From a virus, in IMG/VR virus record IMGVR_UViG_3300042566_001028, positions 1 through 64,000 of that record: a stretch of 64,000 nucleotides of DNA; one strand, given 5' to 3'. Both the position numbers and the translations under genes were made by a program. Shown piece after piece: positions 35,814 to 45,878 of this stretch. How positions within the stretch are numbered: position 1 is the stretch's first letter; each line of letters opens with the position of its first letter. A model generated the notes under the pieces. It worked only from the letters and a program-made list of their open reading frames with translations, did no database searches and was not told the origin of the DNA.

Positions 35814-35844
35814 TTTGGTAATATCAAAAATCTTTCTTATATTT
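35814..35844 (+). promoter_or_regulatory. Phage promoter of histone-like gene
   Basis: TTTGG at 35814-35818 and TATATTT at 35838-35844, spacer 19 nt. It starts at the last base region of the preceding gene and drives the gene at 35869. Confidence 0.8.
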
Positions 35845-35868
35845 AGTTAACAAACAAAAAACAGAATT

Positions 35869-36051
35869 ATGGCTAGTAAGAAGCAAGAAATTTTTGAAAC
35901 AATGAAATCGTTGTTCGTAAAATTTGAAGAAGAGCACAACAAGACAACAAAAGTATCTCAAAAGAATGCAAGAACGCATATCGGTGACTTAAAAAAATTA
36001 GTTACAGATTATCGTCAGGCCTCAGTAGAAGAAACTAAAACATCAAATTAA
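35869..36051 (+). CDS. Histone H1-like (Hc1-type) protein, 60 aa
   Basis: The pattern QEIFETMKSLFVKFEEEHNK...NARTHIGDLKKLVTDYRQ is like the small Hc1/histone H1-like proteins of Bacteroidota and Chlamydiae. It lacks the long Lys/Ala-rich tail, so only the helical part is kept. It might bind or compact DNA or tune gene expression. It has its own strong promoter and is closed by a terminator at 36059-36093, so it is a single-gene unit, likely highly expressed. Confidence 0.78.
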   Translation: MASKKQEIFETMKSLFVKFEEEHNKTTKVSQKNARTHIGDLKKLVTDYRQASVEETKTSN

Positions 36052-36058
36052 ACCCAAC

Positions 36059-36093
36059 AGGGTGGAACATATCGTCTCCACCCTTTATTTTTT
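36059..36093 (+). terminator. Rho-independent terminator
   Basis: An 8-bp perfect GC-rich stem (AGGGTGGA at 36059-36066, TCCACCCT at 36077-36084) is followed by a T-rich run. It lies between the histone-like gene and the TonB receptor and rules out an in-frame start at 36062 for the receptor. Confidence 0.85.
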
Positions 36094-36112
36094 AACAAAA
36101 AACAAAACAAAC

Positions 36113-39100
36113 ATGAAAAAAACGATTCTATCGTTGTTCCTTTCAGTATCAGTTTTAATGGGATTCGGTCAAGTTACCACATCCTCTATTTCTGGTGTAG
36201 TTAAGAACGAAAAACAAGAAGTGTTGGTAGGTGCTACAATACATGTAGTTCACACTCCAACAGGTACAAGTTACAAAACCGTAACAAATAAGAATGGTGT
36301 TTATGCATTACCTGCTGTAAGAGTGGGTGGCCCATATACATTACATGCTTCATTTGTCGGATTTAGAAAAGGTGAAGAAACGGATGTAAACACTCAATTG
36401 GGTGTAACTACAAACGTGAACTTTACATTAGTGGATGAGAAGACTGCTCTTAAAGAAGTAGTTGTGACTGGAACAAAATCTGGATTATTCTCAAAAGAAA
36501 AGACAGGTGCAGCACAACAATTTACTCGTAGAGAATTACAAACTATTCCAATTACAGGAGCAAGAACAATCAATGGTATTACTAAATACAATCCATTCGG
36601 TGATGGTTCTTCATTTGGAGCACAAGATTCTCGTTTAAACAACTTCACAATTGATGGTTCTCAATTTAATAACAACTTCGGGTTAGGTTCATCTGCACAA
36701 GCGGGTGGTAGAACTGGTGCAAGTGCTATTTCATTGGATGCGATTGACCAATTACAGGTGAATGTTGCCCCATTTGATATCCGTCAGTCTGGGTTTACTG
36801 GTGCTGGTATCAATGCAGTAACAAGAAGTGGTACAAATGAAGTGGAAGGTAGTGTTTATCAAACACAAAGAGATAATAGTTCTCGTTATGTTGGTGATAA
36901 TGCTAAAGGAACAAAAGTAACTGCATCTAAATTTGATGAGAAGGTACAAGGTTTCCGTTTAGGGGCACCAATTATTAAGAACAAATTATTTATCTTTGGT
37001 AACTACGAATCAATTGAAAGAACTGAGCCAGGTACAACTTGGATTTCAACAGGTTCTCCATTGGCAGGTTCACAAGTAAGTAGACCAACTTTCCAACAAT
37101 TGACTGACCTTTCTAAATTTATGAAAGATAAGTTCAATTATGAAACAGGTCCATTTGAAGGTTATTCTAACACAAACACATCTAACAAATTTTTAGTTCG
37201 TGTTGATTGGAATATTAACGATAAGAACAAATTAACTGCTCGTTATGTGTTCCATAATTCTGAAGCACAAATCGGAATTTCAAATTCAAATTCGGCGGGT
37301 GCGGGAAGTAGAACACAAAACATCAACGCAATGTCTTTCCAAAATAGTGGATATACTATTCAGGATAATACTCGTTCAGCAGTATTGGAATTAAACTCTA
37401 AGATTTCAAATACATTATACAATAACTTAATTGTATCGTATGACAAACAAATTGAGAACAGAGGTTATATGAGCCAAATGTTCCCAACGATTGATATCTT
37501 ACAATCTACCCCAACTCTTACATCAGTAGGATTTGACCCATTCACTCCGGGTAACAAATTAGATTACAATACTTTTAATGTAACTAACAACTTAACAAAA
37601 TATGCAGGTAAGCATACTTTGGTTGGTGGTTTTAACTTCCAAAAGTATCAATCAAATAACTTATTTTTCCCCGCATCTAATGGTGTTTACATCTTTAATA
37701 GTTTAAATGATTTCTACACTGCAGCTAATCAATCATTAGCAAATGGTGGAAGACCATCTACATTTGCACCTGCAAGATTTCAATTCCGTTACTCGGCATT
37801 ACCAGGAGCAATTGAACCAATGCAAACTTTAAAATCAGATAGATTAGATTTATACTTACAAGATGAATATAACGCAACTAGAGATTTGAAATTAACATTT
37901 GGTGCAAGAGTAAACATCATTGGTTTTGAAAATACGGCATTAGAAAACAAAGCAGTAACTGCAATGACTTTTGCAAATGGTGAAAAATTAAATACAGGTC
38001 TAATGCCTAAAACACAAGTTCTTTTTGAACCAAGATTAGGTTTCAACTACGACTTGAAAGGACAAAAGAAAACACAATTTAGAGGTGGTACTGGTGTATT
38101 CACAGGTAGACCTCCTTATGTATTCTTATCTAACCAAATCGGTAACAATGGTGTGTTGACAGGATTTATTGATGTGACAGGAGCAGCGGCAGCCCAATAT
38201 GGTTTCACTGCCGACCCTAACAAATATTTCATCCCATCAACTCCACAATTGCCTTCAACATTTGACTTAGCATTAACTGACCCTAACTACAAATTCCCAC
38301 AAGTTTGGAAAACAAATTTGGCAGTAGACCAAAAGTTACCATTCTTCGGATTAGTAGCAAGTGCTGAATATCTTTATAATAAAACACTTAACGCAGTTCA
38401 TTACTACGAAGCTAATTTAAGAGCACCTGTTGGAACTTTGGGTGGCGTAGATAACAGACCTCGTTTCGGTGGTACGGATGCAACTGTGAGAGTAAATAAC
38501 AATGTAAGTAGAGCAATAGTTCTTACAAATAGAGATGGTGCATATCACGAATCATTGACATTGAAATTAGAGAAACCATATCAAAAAGGTTTCTGGGGTT
38601 CATTCGCTTGGACAACTGCTAACTCAAAAGACTTTATGAGTGCGGGTTCAATCGCTAGTGGTAGTTGGCAATCAGCTTTATCAGTAGCAGGTAACAACGA
38701 TTTAGGATTATCGTTTGCCGACCAATTTGTTAAAAACAGATTCGTAGGTTTATTAGGATATAGAATTGAATATGGTTCTAAATATGGTGGAGCTACTACA
38801 TTTACATTAGGTTATGTAGGACAACAAGGTAATCCATATTCTTATGTTGTAACAAGTAGTTCAACTGCAGATTTCAATGGAGATAGAGTATATAATAACG
38901 ATTTAATTTTCGTTCCAATGAAAGGTTCGGATATGAAATTTACTAGTTTTACTTCAGGTGGTAAAACATTTACTGAAGCAGAACAACAAGCTGCATTTGA
39001 TAAGTTTATCGGACAAGATAAATACTTATCAACTCGTAGAGGTCAATATGCTGAAAGAAATGGTGGTTTATTACCTTACTTACATAGATTTGATTTATCG

Positions 39101-39403
39101 GTAGCACAAGATGTATTTGTTAAAATTGGTGGAAAGAGAAATGCTTTCCAAATCAGAGCAGATATCTTAAACTTCGGTAATATGATTGACAATAAGTTTG
39201 GTGTTTCACAAAGAGCTACGGCACCTCAAATTTTGAACTTTGTAAGCAGAGATGCAGTTACAAATGTTCCAACATTTAGATTGGCAACACAAAGATTAAC
39301 AGATGGTTCTACTATTTTAGCTAGAGATAGTTATCAGTACAACTCATCAGTATTTGATGTATGGTCTGCACAATTAGGTATCCGTTACATCTTCGGTAAA
39401 TAA
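36113..39403 (+). CDS. TonB-dependent receptor, Oar-like, 1096 aa
   Basis: The start is ATG 36113, giving a clear signal peptide (KKTILSLFLSVSVLMGFG, cleaved near Gln). A carboxypeptidase-regulatory-like beta domain (SISGVVKNEKQEVLVGATI, about 20-105) is followed by a plug (LKEVVVTGTK, DGSQFNNNFG) and a large 22-strand-type barrel ending in a strand GIRYIFGK. It matches Oar-type receptors of Bacteroidota. A receptor of this size in a phage is very unusual; it may be acquired from a host, act in superinfection exclusion or feed the infected cell. No stop or frameshift is seen, so it is probably functional. Confidence 0.93.
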   Translation: MKKTILSLFLSVSVLMGFGQVTTSSISGVVKNEKQEVLVGATIHVVHTPTGTSYKTVTNKNGVYALPAVRVGGPYTLHASFVGFRKGEETDVNTQLGVTTNVNFTLVDEKTALKEVVVTGTKSGLFSKEKTGAAQQFTRRELQTIPITGARTINGITKYNPFGDGSSFGAQDSRLNNFTIDGSQFNNNFGLGSSAQAGGRTGASAISLDAIDQLQVNVAPFDIRQSGFTGAGINAVTRSGTNEVEGSVYQTQRDNSSRYVGDNAKGTKVTASKFDEKVQGFRLGAPIIKNKLFIFGNYESIERTEPGTTWISTGSPLAGSQVSRPTFQQLTDLSKFMKDKFNYETGPFEGYSNTNTSNKFLVRVDWNINDKNKLTARYVFHNSEAQIGISNSNSAGAGSRTQNINAMSFQNSGYTIQDNTRSAVLELNSKISNTLYNNLIVSYDKQIENRGYMSQMFPTIDILQSTPTLTSVGFDPFTPGNKLDYNTFNVTNNLTKYAGKHTLVGGFNFQKYQSNNLFFPASNGVYIFNSLNDFYTAANQSLANGGRPSTFAPARFQFRYSALPGAIEPMQTLKSDRLDLYLQDEYNATRDLKLTFGARVNIIGFENTALENKAVTAMTFANGEKLNTGLMPKTQVLFEPRLGFNYDLKGQKKTQFRGGTGVFTGRPPYVFLSNQIGNNGVLTGFIDVTGAAAAQYGFTADPNKYFIPSTPQLPSTFDLALTDPNYKFPQVWKTNLAVDQKLPFFGLVASAEYLYNKTLNAVHYYEANLRAPVGTLGGVDNRPRFGGTDATVRVNNNVSRAIVLTNRDGAYHESLTLKLEKPYQKGFWGSFAWTTANSKDFMSAGSIASGSWQSALSVAGNNDLGLSFADQFVKNRFVGLLGYRIEYGSKYGGATTFTLGYVGQQGNPYSYVVTSSSTADFNGDRVYNNDLIFVPMKGSDMKFTSFTSGGKTFTEAEQQAAFDKFIGQDKYLSTRRGQYAERNGGLLPYLHRFDLSVAQDVFVKIGGKRNAFQIRADILNFGNMIDNKFGVSQRATAPQILNFVSRDAVTNVPTFRLATQRLTDGSTILARDSYQYNSSVFDVWSAQLGIRYIFGK

Positions 39404-39430
39404 GATTACGCAGTCAAAATATACTCACAA

Positions 39431-39460
39431 TCCCTCACCTTAAAAAGTGGGGGATTTTTT
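39431..39460 (+). terminator. Rho-independent terminator after TonB receptor
   Basis: TCCCTCAC (39431-39438) pairs with GTGGGGGA (39447-39454) over 8 bp including one G-U, followed by six T. It ends the receptor transcript just before the GroEL promoter. Confidence 0.88.
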
Positions 39461-39461
39461 A

Positions 39462-39492
39462 TTTGGTGGATTAAAATATTTTTCGTATATTA
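39462..39492 (+). promoter_or_regulatory. Phage promoter of GroEL
   Basis: TTTGG at 39462-39466 and TATATTA at 39486-39492, spacer 19 nt, starting 1 nt after the upstream terminator T-run. No CIRCE heat-shock repeat is seen, so GroEL is under phage control. Confidence 0.85.
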
Positions 39493-39516
39493 GAGTATAA
39501 ACAAAAAACAAAATAG

Positions 39517-41139
<1,623 letters not shown>

Positions 41140-41164
41140 TAAATAAAACAATAAAACAAAACAA

Positions 41165-41371
41165 ATGGCAAAGTATTATTCAGTACAAGTAGCAATCGAA
41201 GTAGAAGATGCTAAAGGTAAGATTAAAAAACAAAAAGAAAACTATTTAGTAGACGCAATGTCGGTGACAGAAGCAGAAGCTAAGTTGGTAAACAAATTCA
41301 TTGAAGAAGCAGTTAAGCTTGAATATGAAGTAGTAAAAGTATCGGAAACAAACATTATTGAAGTATTCTAA
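41165..41371 (+). CDS. DUF4494 protein, 68 aa
   Basis: The sequence (KYYSVQVAIEVEDAKGKIKKQKENYLVDAMSVTEAEAK) follows DUF4494, a small phage/Bacteroidota protein of unknown role, missing some of the usual C-terminus. It is 25 nt after GroEL and probably co-transcribed with it. Confidence 0.82.
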   Translation: MAKYYSVQVAIEVEDAKGKIKKQKENYLVDAMSVTEAEAKLVNKFIEEAVKLEYEVVKVSETNIIEVF

Positions 41372-41372
41372 T

Positions 41373-41621
41373 ATGGAAAAAGAACTCAAAGAACAAAAGG
41401 AATTAGTCCTTAAAAGAGTTCCACCCGGAGATAGATGGATATTTGCTGACTTAAAAAATAGTGCAGTATATCCATCTCTCACCGATGCTTTGGAAGCTTG
41501 GTATCAAACAAATGGTGATACTAACTTTTATATCGAAGCTAGAAAGGGAACTGTAGAAATTATTAGACAAGAAGAAGTAGAAATACCCGTTAAAAGATTT
41601 TCTCTATATGGAGAGGATTAA
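41373..41621 (+). CDS. Hypothetical protein, 82 aa
   Basis: A short protein (RWIFADLKNSAVYPSLTDALEAWYQTNGDTNFYIEARKG) of no known family. I use ATG 41373, which begins 1 nt after the upstream stop; an in-frame start at 41358 overlaps the upstream gene. Similar small proteins accompany DUF4494 in Bacteroidota phages, but I cannot name a function. Confidence 0.7.
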   Translation: MEKELKEQKELVLKRVPPGDRWIFADLKNSAVYPSLTDALEAWYQTNGDTNFYIEARKGTVEIIRQEEVEIPVKRFSLYGED

Positions 41622-41638
41622 TTTAACTAAAAATTTTT

Positions 41639-41648
41639 AATATTTATA
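41639..41648 (+). promoter_or_regulatory. Candidate late-type promoter AATATTTATA
   Basis: This variant of the lone TATATTTATA motif lies 27 nt before the start at 41676, without a TTTGG box upstream. Confidence 0.3.
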
Positions 41649-41675
41649 TTTAATTCTAAACAAAAACAAAAAACA

Positions 41676-41933
41676 ATGAGTACATTCGTATTATTCGTAG
41701 TTGCAGTGGCAGTAGCAGGTGCAGTTACTTATATCCTTATGAAAAAGGGTACAATCGCAGACGCAAACAACAACAACATTCCAGATACAATCGAAGAAAA
41801 GATTGAAGAAGCTAAAGTTGTAGTTAAGAAAGCAAAAGCTAAAGTTGAAAAAGCTAAAGAAGTTGTAGCAGAAGTTAAAAAAGTAGCTGATAAAGTTACA
41901 AAACCTGCAACTAAAAAATCAACAAAAAAATAA
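41676..41933 (+). CDS. Small membrane protein with Lys-rich helical tail, 85 aa
   Basis: A single N-terminal transmembrane helix (FVLFVVAVAVAGAVTYIL) is followed by a Lys/Glu/Ala/Val-rich repeat region that would form a long charged helix, ending KPATKKSTKK. A cytoplasmic Lys-rich tail could contact DNA or membrane. Type and size resemble small phage membrane proteins. No family assigned. Confidence 0.72.
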   Translation: MSTFVLFVVAVAVAGAVTYILMKKGTIADANNNNIPDTIEEKIEEAKVVVKKAKAKVEKAKEVVAEVKKVADKVTKPATKKSTKK

Positions 41934-41960
41934 GTAAAGTAAATCGGAAAATAACTAAAA

Positions 41961-42092
41961 ATGGCAAAAGCAAAAGCTATCAGTTCTAATAAAACCACAT
42001 TTGGTACAAGAAAGACTGGCCCTGGTTCTGGACAAAAAAGTTTCAATAAACACACTCCAAAACCAAAAAGGTATAGAGGACAAGGTAGATAA
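41961..42092 (+). CDS. Small basic phage protein, 43 aa
   Basis: A 43-residue protein of strongly basic composition (KAKAISSNKTTFGTRKTG, then KPKRYRGQGR at the C-terminus). Proteins with this Lys-Pro-Lys...YRGQGR end occur in other phages and look like nucleic-acid binders. It is 1 nt from the next start. Confidence 0.72.
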   Translation: MAKAKAISSNKTTFGTRKTGPGSGQKSFNKHTPKPKRYRGQGR

Positions 42093-42093
42093 A

Positions 42094-43017
42094 ATGATTA
42101 GACTAAAATCTTTATTAAAAGAAGATGACATCGTAAAAAACAAAAAGACAGGAAATGTCTATATTGTTAAACAGATGGACCCGGCTAAACACGACAAACC
42201 TACCCCTGCGGAAACTGATAAAACAAAACAGGCAAACCCGACCACAATTAAAGGAAAAACATCTGGTAAAGATATTCAAACAACTAATATCGGTGGTGGT
42301 AAAGTATATGGTACTATTCATAGAAATACCAAAATGGTTGATGATATAGTTGACCATATAAAATCCACAATACCAAAAGATAGATGGAAAGACATCGTAT
42401 TTGTAGGTGAAGGTGGTGCAACTAATAAAGAAACAGGTGAATTAGAATTCCACGATGAAATGGATTATGCAGTTCCAAAGTTTAAAGAAATGGGTGCAAG
42501 TGTTGATACATTTGATGGTGATGAATTGGATGTTCATAAACCAGATTCTAAACTATACAAAAAACAAATTGAAAAAACAGGACTAAACCAATCACAGGTT
42601 AATGCCGGTAATTGGGCTAGTATGATTGGACAGGGTGAGGGTACCGATACAATGAAACCATCTAAATTTTTAGATGATGCGGGTAAGCAATTTTTACAAG
42701 ATGCAGCAAAAGAAGCAGGATTTCCTACAATAGAAAATTTCGACAATCCAACTGAACAAGATATAGATACATTATATAGATTATCATTTCCACTAGATAA
42801 TGGTGATACTGAAACGAAAGTCAATGATATTCAAGTTGCATTTAATGAAATAAGAGATGAGAATATAATAAATAAATCAAACGAATTGGAAAAACAGGGA
42901 AAAATTCCAATCGTAATTGCAGGAGAAGGTCATATTGAATTAGTTAAAAACGCAATGACCCAAAAACCAAAAATATCAGAATTTTCTTTAAGAGGTATTC
43001 TTAAATCAATTAAATAA
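42094..43017 (+). CDS. Putative TraB/EreA-superfamily-like protein, 307 aa
   Basis: The start is ATG 42094, giving MIRLKSLLKEDD; an upstream TTG frame overlaps the small basic gene. A VFVGEGGATN segment at about residue 105 and IPIVIAGEGHIELVKNAM near the C-terminus resemble the paired GE...GxxH motifs of the TraB/TIKI/EreA superfamily, which are metal-dependent hydrolases. The fit is loose. The N-terminal LKSLL motif also occurs in the protein at 43882. Confidence 0.6.
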   Translation: MIRLKSLLKEDDIVKNKKTGNVYIVKQMDPAKHDKPTPAETDKTKQANPTTIKGKTSGKDIQTTNIGGGKVYGTIHRNTKMVDDIVDHIKSTIPKDRWKDIVFVGEGGATNKETGELEFHDEMDYAVPKFKEMGASVDTFDGDELDVHKPDSKLYKKQIEKTGLNQSQVNAGNWASMIGQGEGTDTMKPSKFLDDAGKQFLQDAAKEAGFPTIENFDNPTEQDIDTLYRLSFPLDNGDTETKVNDIQVAFNEIRDENIINKSNELEKQGKIPIVIAGEGHIELVKNAMTQKPKISEFSLRGILKSIK

Positions 43018-43027
43018 TATATTTATA
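43018..43027 (+). promoter_or_regulatory. Candidate late-type promoter TATATTTATA
   Basis: Exact TATATTTATA 14 nt before the endolysin start, no TTTGG upstream. A late promoter here would suit a lysis gene. Confidence 0.45.
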
Positions 43028-43041
43028 ATAAACTATAAATT

Positions 43042-43881
43042 ATGTTGTTAAGAAAAGGTGATAATAATGAGAATGTAAAGTTAATGCAACAAAAGTTGGG
43101 TATTGAACCAGCTGTTACTAACTTTGGCCCAAAAACAGAAGCTGCAGTAAAAGCTTGGCAGTCTGCACATGGTTTGACTCCAGATGGTATCGTAGGTGAT
43201 AAGACTTGGGCAATGATTATGGCAGAAGGACAATCGGTTCCTACTCCAGTTGAAACTCCAATACCACAATCAACAGGTGGATTAAAATTAGACAAATTAA
43301 AAGGACATATTCCAGACGCAGTAATCGCAATGATTCCTGACACTGCTGCAAAATTTGGCATCAACACTCCATTAAGATTAGCACACTTCTTAGCACAATG
43401 TGGACATGAAAGTGGTGGATTTAGATTAACACAAGAAAATCTAAACTATTCAGCTAAAGGATTGAATGGTATATTTAAAAAGTATTTCCCAACTGAAGCA
43501 GCTGCAGCACCCTACAATAGAAACCCACAAAAAATTGCAAACAAAGTTTACTCTAATAGAATGGGTAACGGAACTGAAGCAAGCGGTGATGGTTATAAAT
43601 TCAGAGGTAGAGGGTATATTCAATTAACAGGCAAAGATAACTACACTGCATTTGGTAAATCAATCGGAGTAGATATGACGGTTAATCCAGATTTAGTAGC
43701 ATCTCAATACGCATTACTTTCAGCAGCATGGTTCTTTACTAAAAACGGATTACACAAAATGGCTGATGGTGGTGCAACCGACGCAGTAGTAACATCTATT
43801 ACTAAAAGAGTAAATGGTGGAACAATTGGATTGGCCGACAGAATTAAACATTTCAAAGAATATTACCATCTATTGGCGTAA
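43042..43881 (+). CDS. Endolysin: peptidoglycan-binding domain plus GH19-type lysozyme
   Basis: Residues 1-60 form a PG_binding_1 domain (GDNNENVKLMQQKLG...AVKAWQSAHGLTPDGIVGDKTW). A Pro/Thr linker follows, then a chitinase-19/lysozyme domain from about residue 85 with AHFLAQCGHESGGF (catalytic Glu123), LNYSAKGL, GRGYIQLTGKDNY and a second catalytic-site region. It degrades peptidoglycan at lysis. No signal peptide, so export would need a holin; candidates are the small membrane proteins at 52418 and 53097. Confidence 0.92.
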   Translation: MLLRKGDNNENVKLMQQKLGIEPAVTNFGPKTEAAVKAWQSAHGLTPDGIVGDKTWAMIMAEGQSVPTPVETPIPQSTGGLKLDKLKGHIPDAVIAMIPDTAAKFGINTPLRLAHFLAQCGHESGGFRLTQENLNYSAKGLNGIFKKYFPTEAAAAPYNRNPQKIANKVYSNRMGNGTEASGDGYKFRGRGYIQLTGKDNYTAFGKSIGVDMTVNPDLVASQYALLSAAWFFTKNGLHKMADGGATDAVVTSITKRVNGGTIGLADRIKHFKEYYHLLA

Positions 43882-44928
43882 ATGATGTTGTTAAAATCTT
43901 TACTAAACGAACTTTCAAATTGGACGGCCACTAAAAAAGATAGTGGTAAGATTGTTTCTTTTATAAGTAAACAAAATAGAGATGCCGCAATAAAAAAAGG
44001 TACACACGTTGACTCAAAAACAAACAAACCGACTCAGAAAAATAAAAAGGTCAACCCCAAAAAACCTGTTAGTAAACCCAAAAGAGTCAATGTTTTTGGA
44101 ACTAATAAAAAAGAAGAACCAATCAAATCTCCTAATGTACCTATAAAAAGTAGAACGTTAGATACAATAGATAATCTATATGATAATATGGTTAGTAGGT
44201 GGAATGTTGAAAAACAAAAATCCGTTGCTAAAATAGAAAAAACTGCAATAAAAAAACAAGGAGAATGGATAAAAAACTTAGTAAAAGGTGGTGTGGATGC
44301 CAATAAGTATGATACTATAATGTATAATTGGCAAAATTGGTCAGATAAGAAATCATTAAAATCAATAGATAAACTTCTTAAAAATTATCCACCACCACCA
44401 ATTGAAACAAAAGAACCGATATATAGAGGTATTATCCTTTCAAAAAAGGAATATACAAAATTATTAGAAGATTTTAATAATAAAAAAAATATTAAATTAC
44501 CAATTAGTTCATTTACAACATCCTTTGAAACAGCAACAGATTTTGCTAATCCAATAGAACATCCACTAATGATAAAAACAGGTGATAAACCATATTCTGT
44601 TGTTTTTAGAGTTAAAAGTGAATGTGATAAATTAAACGCATTTTCTATGAATAGTAATATCGTATCTAAACGATTAAAACCCTATTCAGAATCTTTTTCA
44701 AATGAACATGAAGTATTGATGCCATCCAATCAAAAATACAAAGTGGATAAAATAAACTATGTTAAATTTTCAGATAAAAAATCATTTGCTAAAAGTATGG
44801 CATTTATTGATTTGGTTCAAACGTGTGCAAAAAATGAAGCAATTGGAGATGATGTGGATTTTACAAATGATGAATTTTATACAAATATATTCCAAACACA
44901 TATGAGACTAGATAAAGAGGGAGATTAA
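43882..44928 (+). CDS. Mono-ADP-ribosyltransferase (R-S-E type), 348 aa
   Basis: The C-terminal half carries the R-S-E set of arginine-type ADP-ribosyltransferases: Arg182 in EPIYRGI, the STS-like SSFTTS at 209-214, and the ExE motif EHE at 275-277. T4 Alt, ModA and ModB are of this type and modify host RNA polymerase and ribosomal proteins. The N-terminus MMLLKSLLNEL (start at 43882 or 43885) is followed by a Lys/Pro-rich linker and resembles the N-terminus of the 42094 protein; this could be a virion-packaging tag allowing injection, as Alt is injected. That is inference. Confidence 0.85.
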   Translation: MMLLKSLLNELSNWTATKKDSGKIVSFISKQNRDAAIKKGTHVDSKTNKPTQKNKKVNPKKPVSKPKRVNVFGTNKKEEPIKSPNVPIKSRTLDTIDNLYDNMVSRWNVEKQKSVAKIEKTAIKKQGEWIKNLVKGGVDANKYDTIMYNWQNWSDKKSLKSIDKLLKNYPPPPIETKEPIYRGIILSKKEYTKLLEDFNNKKNIKLPISSFTTSFETATDFANPIEHPLMIKTGDKPYSVVFRVKSECDKLNAFSMNSNIVSKRLKPYSESFSNEHEVLMPSNQKYKVDKINYVKFSDKKSFAKSMAFIDLVQTCAKNEAIGDDVDFTNDEFYTNIFQTHMRLDKEGD

Positions 44929-44941
44929 TTCTCTATTTTTT
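44920..44941 (+). terminator. Possible weak terminator
   Basis: A 5-bp stem (GGAGA at 44920-44924, TCTCT at 44930-44934, one G-U) is followed by a run of T. It is weak but correctly placed between the ADP-ribosyltransferase stop and the next promoter. Confidence 0.4.
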
Positions 44942-44942
44942 A

Positions 44943-44973
44943 TTTGGTATACTAAATAATTTTTCGTATATTA
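44943..44973 (+). promoter_or_regulatory. Phage promoter with ATG 5 nt downstream
   Basis: TTTGG at 44943-44947 and TATATTA at 44967-44973, spacer 19 nt. ATG 44979 lies 5 nt past the -10, the fourth case of this exact geometry. Confidence 0.82.
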
Positions 44974-44978
44974 CTTAT

Positions 44979-45167
44979 ATGGAAAAATTAAAAATTACAT
45001 TAAATGTCATTATTGTTACCTGTGTAATAGGTTTAGCAATATCTTATTTGACACAATTGATACCGATGTTACCAAAATTAACTTTTTTGGAAGCAGTTGG
45101 TGTATATTGTCTTTGGACACCTGTTCATCATTTTTTGAATAGTTTTGGAAAAGATAATATAGAATAA
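44979..45167 (+). CDS. Small membrane protein, 62 aa
   Basis: Two hydrophobic segments (VIIVTCVIGLAISYL and LTFLEAVGVYCLWTPVHHFL) suggest a hairpin in the inner membrane. No family recognised. Its promoter geometry implies a leaderless mRNA. It could be a superinfection or holin-type protein, but nothing in the sequence decides this. Confidence 0.72.
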   Translation: MEKLKITLNVIIVTCVIGLAISYLTQLIPMLPKLTFLEAVGVYCLWTPVHHFLNSFGKDNIE

Positions 45168-45189
45168 ATACTGATTATAATCACTTCGT

Positions 45190-45199
45190 TATATTTATA
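45190..45199 (+). promoter_or_regulatory. Candidate late-type promoter TATATTTATA
   Basis: Exact TATATTTATA 25 nt before ATG 45225, without a TTTGG box. It heads the exported-protein island. Confidence 0.42.
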
Positions 45200-45224
45200 T
45201 TCGTAAAAGTAAAATGAGTATAAA

Positions 45225-45878
45225 ATGAAAGCAAAGTTATTGCAATTAAAGCAAAATTGGAGAGATACCCTTGCGATGGTATTTCTAAGTTTAGTAGGTA
45301 TATGGATTGTTTTCGCATTGTTATTCCAACTTACAATGGTTGGTATACATTTTGCAGGTAAAACCGAATTGGAAACAAATATATCAAATTGGTTTAGTTG
45401 GAAATTTGATGGAACATTCAAAAACGACCCTAACAATATTTGGTATAACGCCGAAGACCATATTTGGGTTGAGAGTGTTACAAATCAAGTTAAAATAGGA
45501 AAATTAGCCGGAAATAGAAAATTGGAATTCGGTGTAAAGAATATATTAGAAGAATATTTGCAAGATAAAGGTTATGACATCACCCCATCTGCAACTTACA
45601 AATTGAAAGTGGATATTATATTTTTAGATGTATTAACGACTAAAAAGAATGTATCAGTATTTCATAGTAACGAACAAGAAGTTGTTATCCGTTTAAGAGG
45701 AACACTTTACAAAGATGGTAAAAAAGAAAAAGAGGTTATGGTTGAAGAAAGTTCATCAGAAATCTCTATGTCAACTCTCATAGTAGATGAAGGTGGAAAG
45801 TTCAATCAGACTTCGTTAAGTAATGCACTTAAAAAAGGTTCCGGTCAACTTATCACCAAACTATTAGGAGAAAAATAA
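45225..45878 (+). CDS. Membrane-anchored protein, 217 aa, first gene of envelope island
   Basis: One transmembrane segment near the N-terminus (LAMVFLSLVGIWIVFALLFQL) and a periplasmic-type domain. The C-terminal half (KLKVDIIFLDVLTTKKNVSVFHSNEQEVVIRLRGTLYKDGK) alternates beta strands like those in YajG/CsgG-related lipoproteins, but I cannot assign a family. Its stop overlaps the next start (TAATG), so it is translationally coupled to the exported protein at 45878. Confidence 0.68.
   Translation: MKAKLLQLKQNWRDTLAMVFLSLVGIWIVFALLFQLTMVGIHFAGKTELETNISNWFSWKFDGTFKNDPNNIWYNAEDHIWVESVTNQVKIGKLAGNRKLEFGVKNILEEYLQDKGYDITPSATYKLKVDIIFLDVLTTKKNVSVFHSNEQEVVIRLRGTLYKDGKKEKEVMVEESSSEISMSTLIVDEGGKFNQTSLSNALKKGSGQLITKLLGEK

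Noticed and set aside
36062-36112. Upstream start for the TonB receptor at 36062
   Set aside because: It lies inside a terminator hairpin and would put 17 residues before a perfect signal peptide; ATG 36113 is better.
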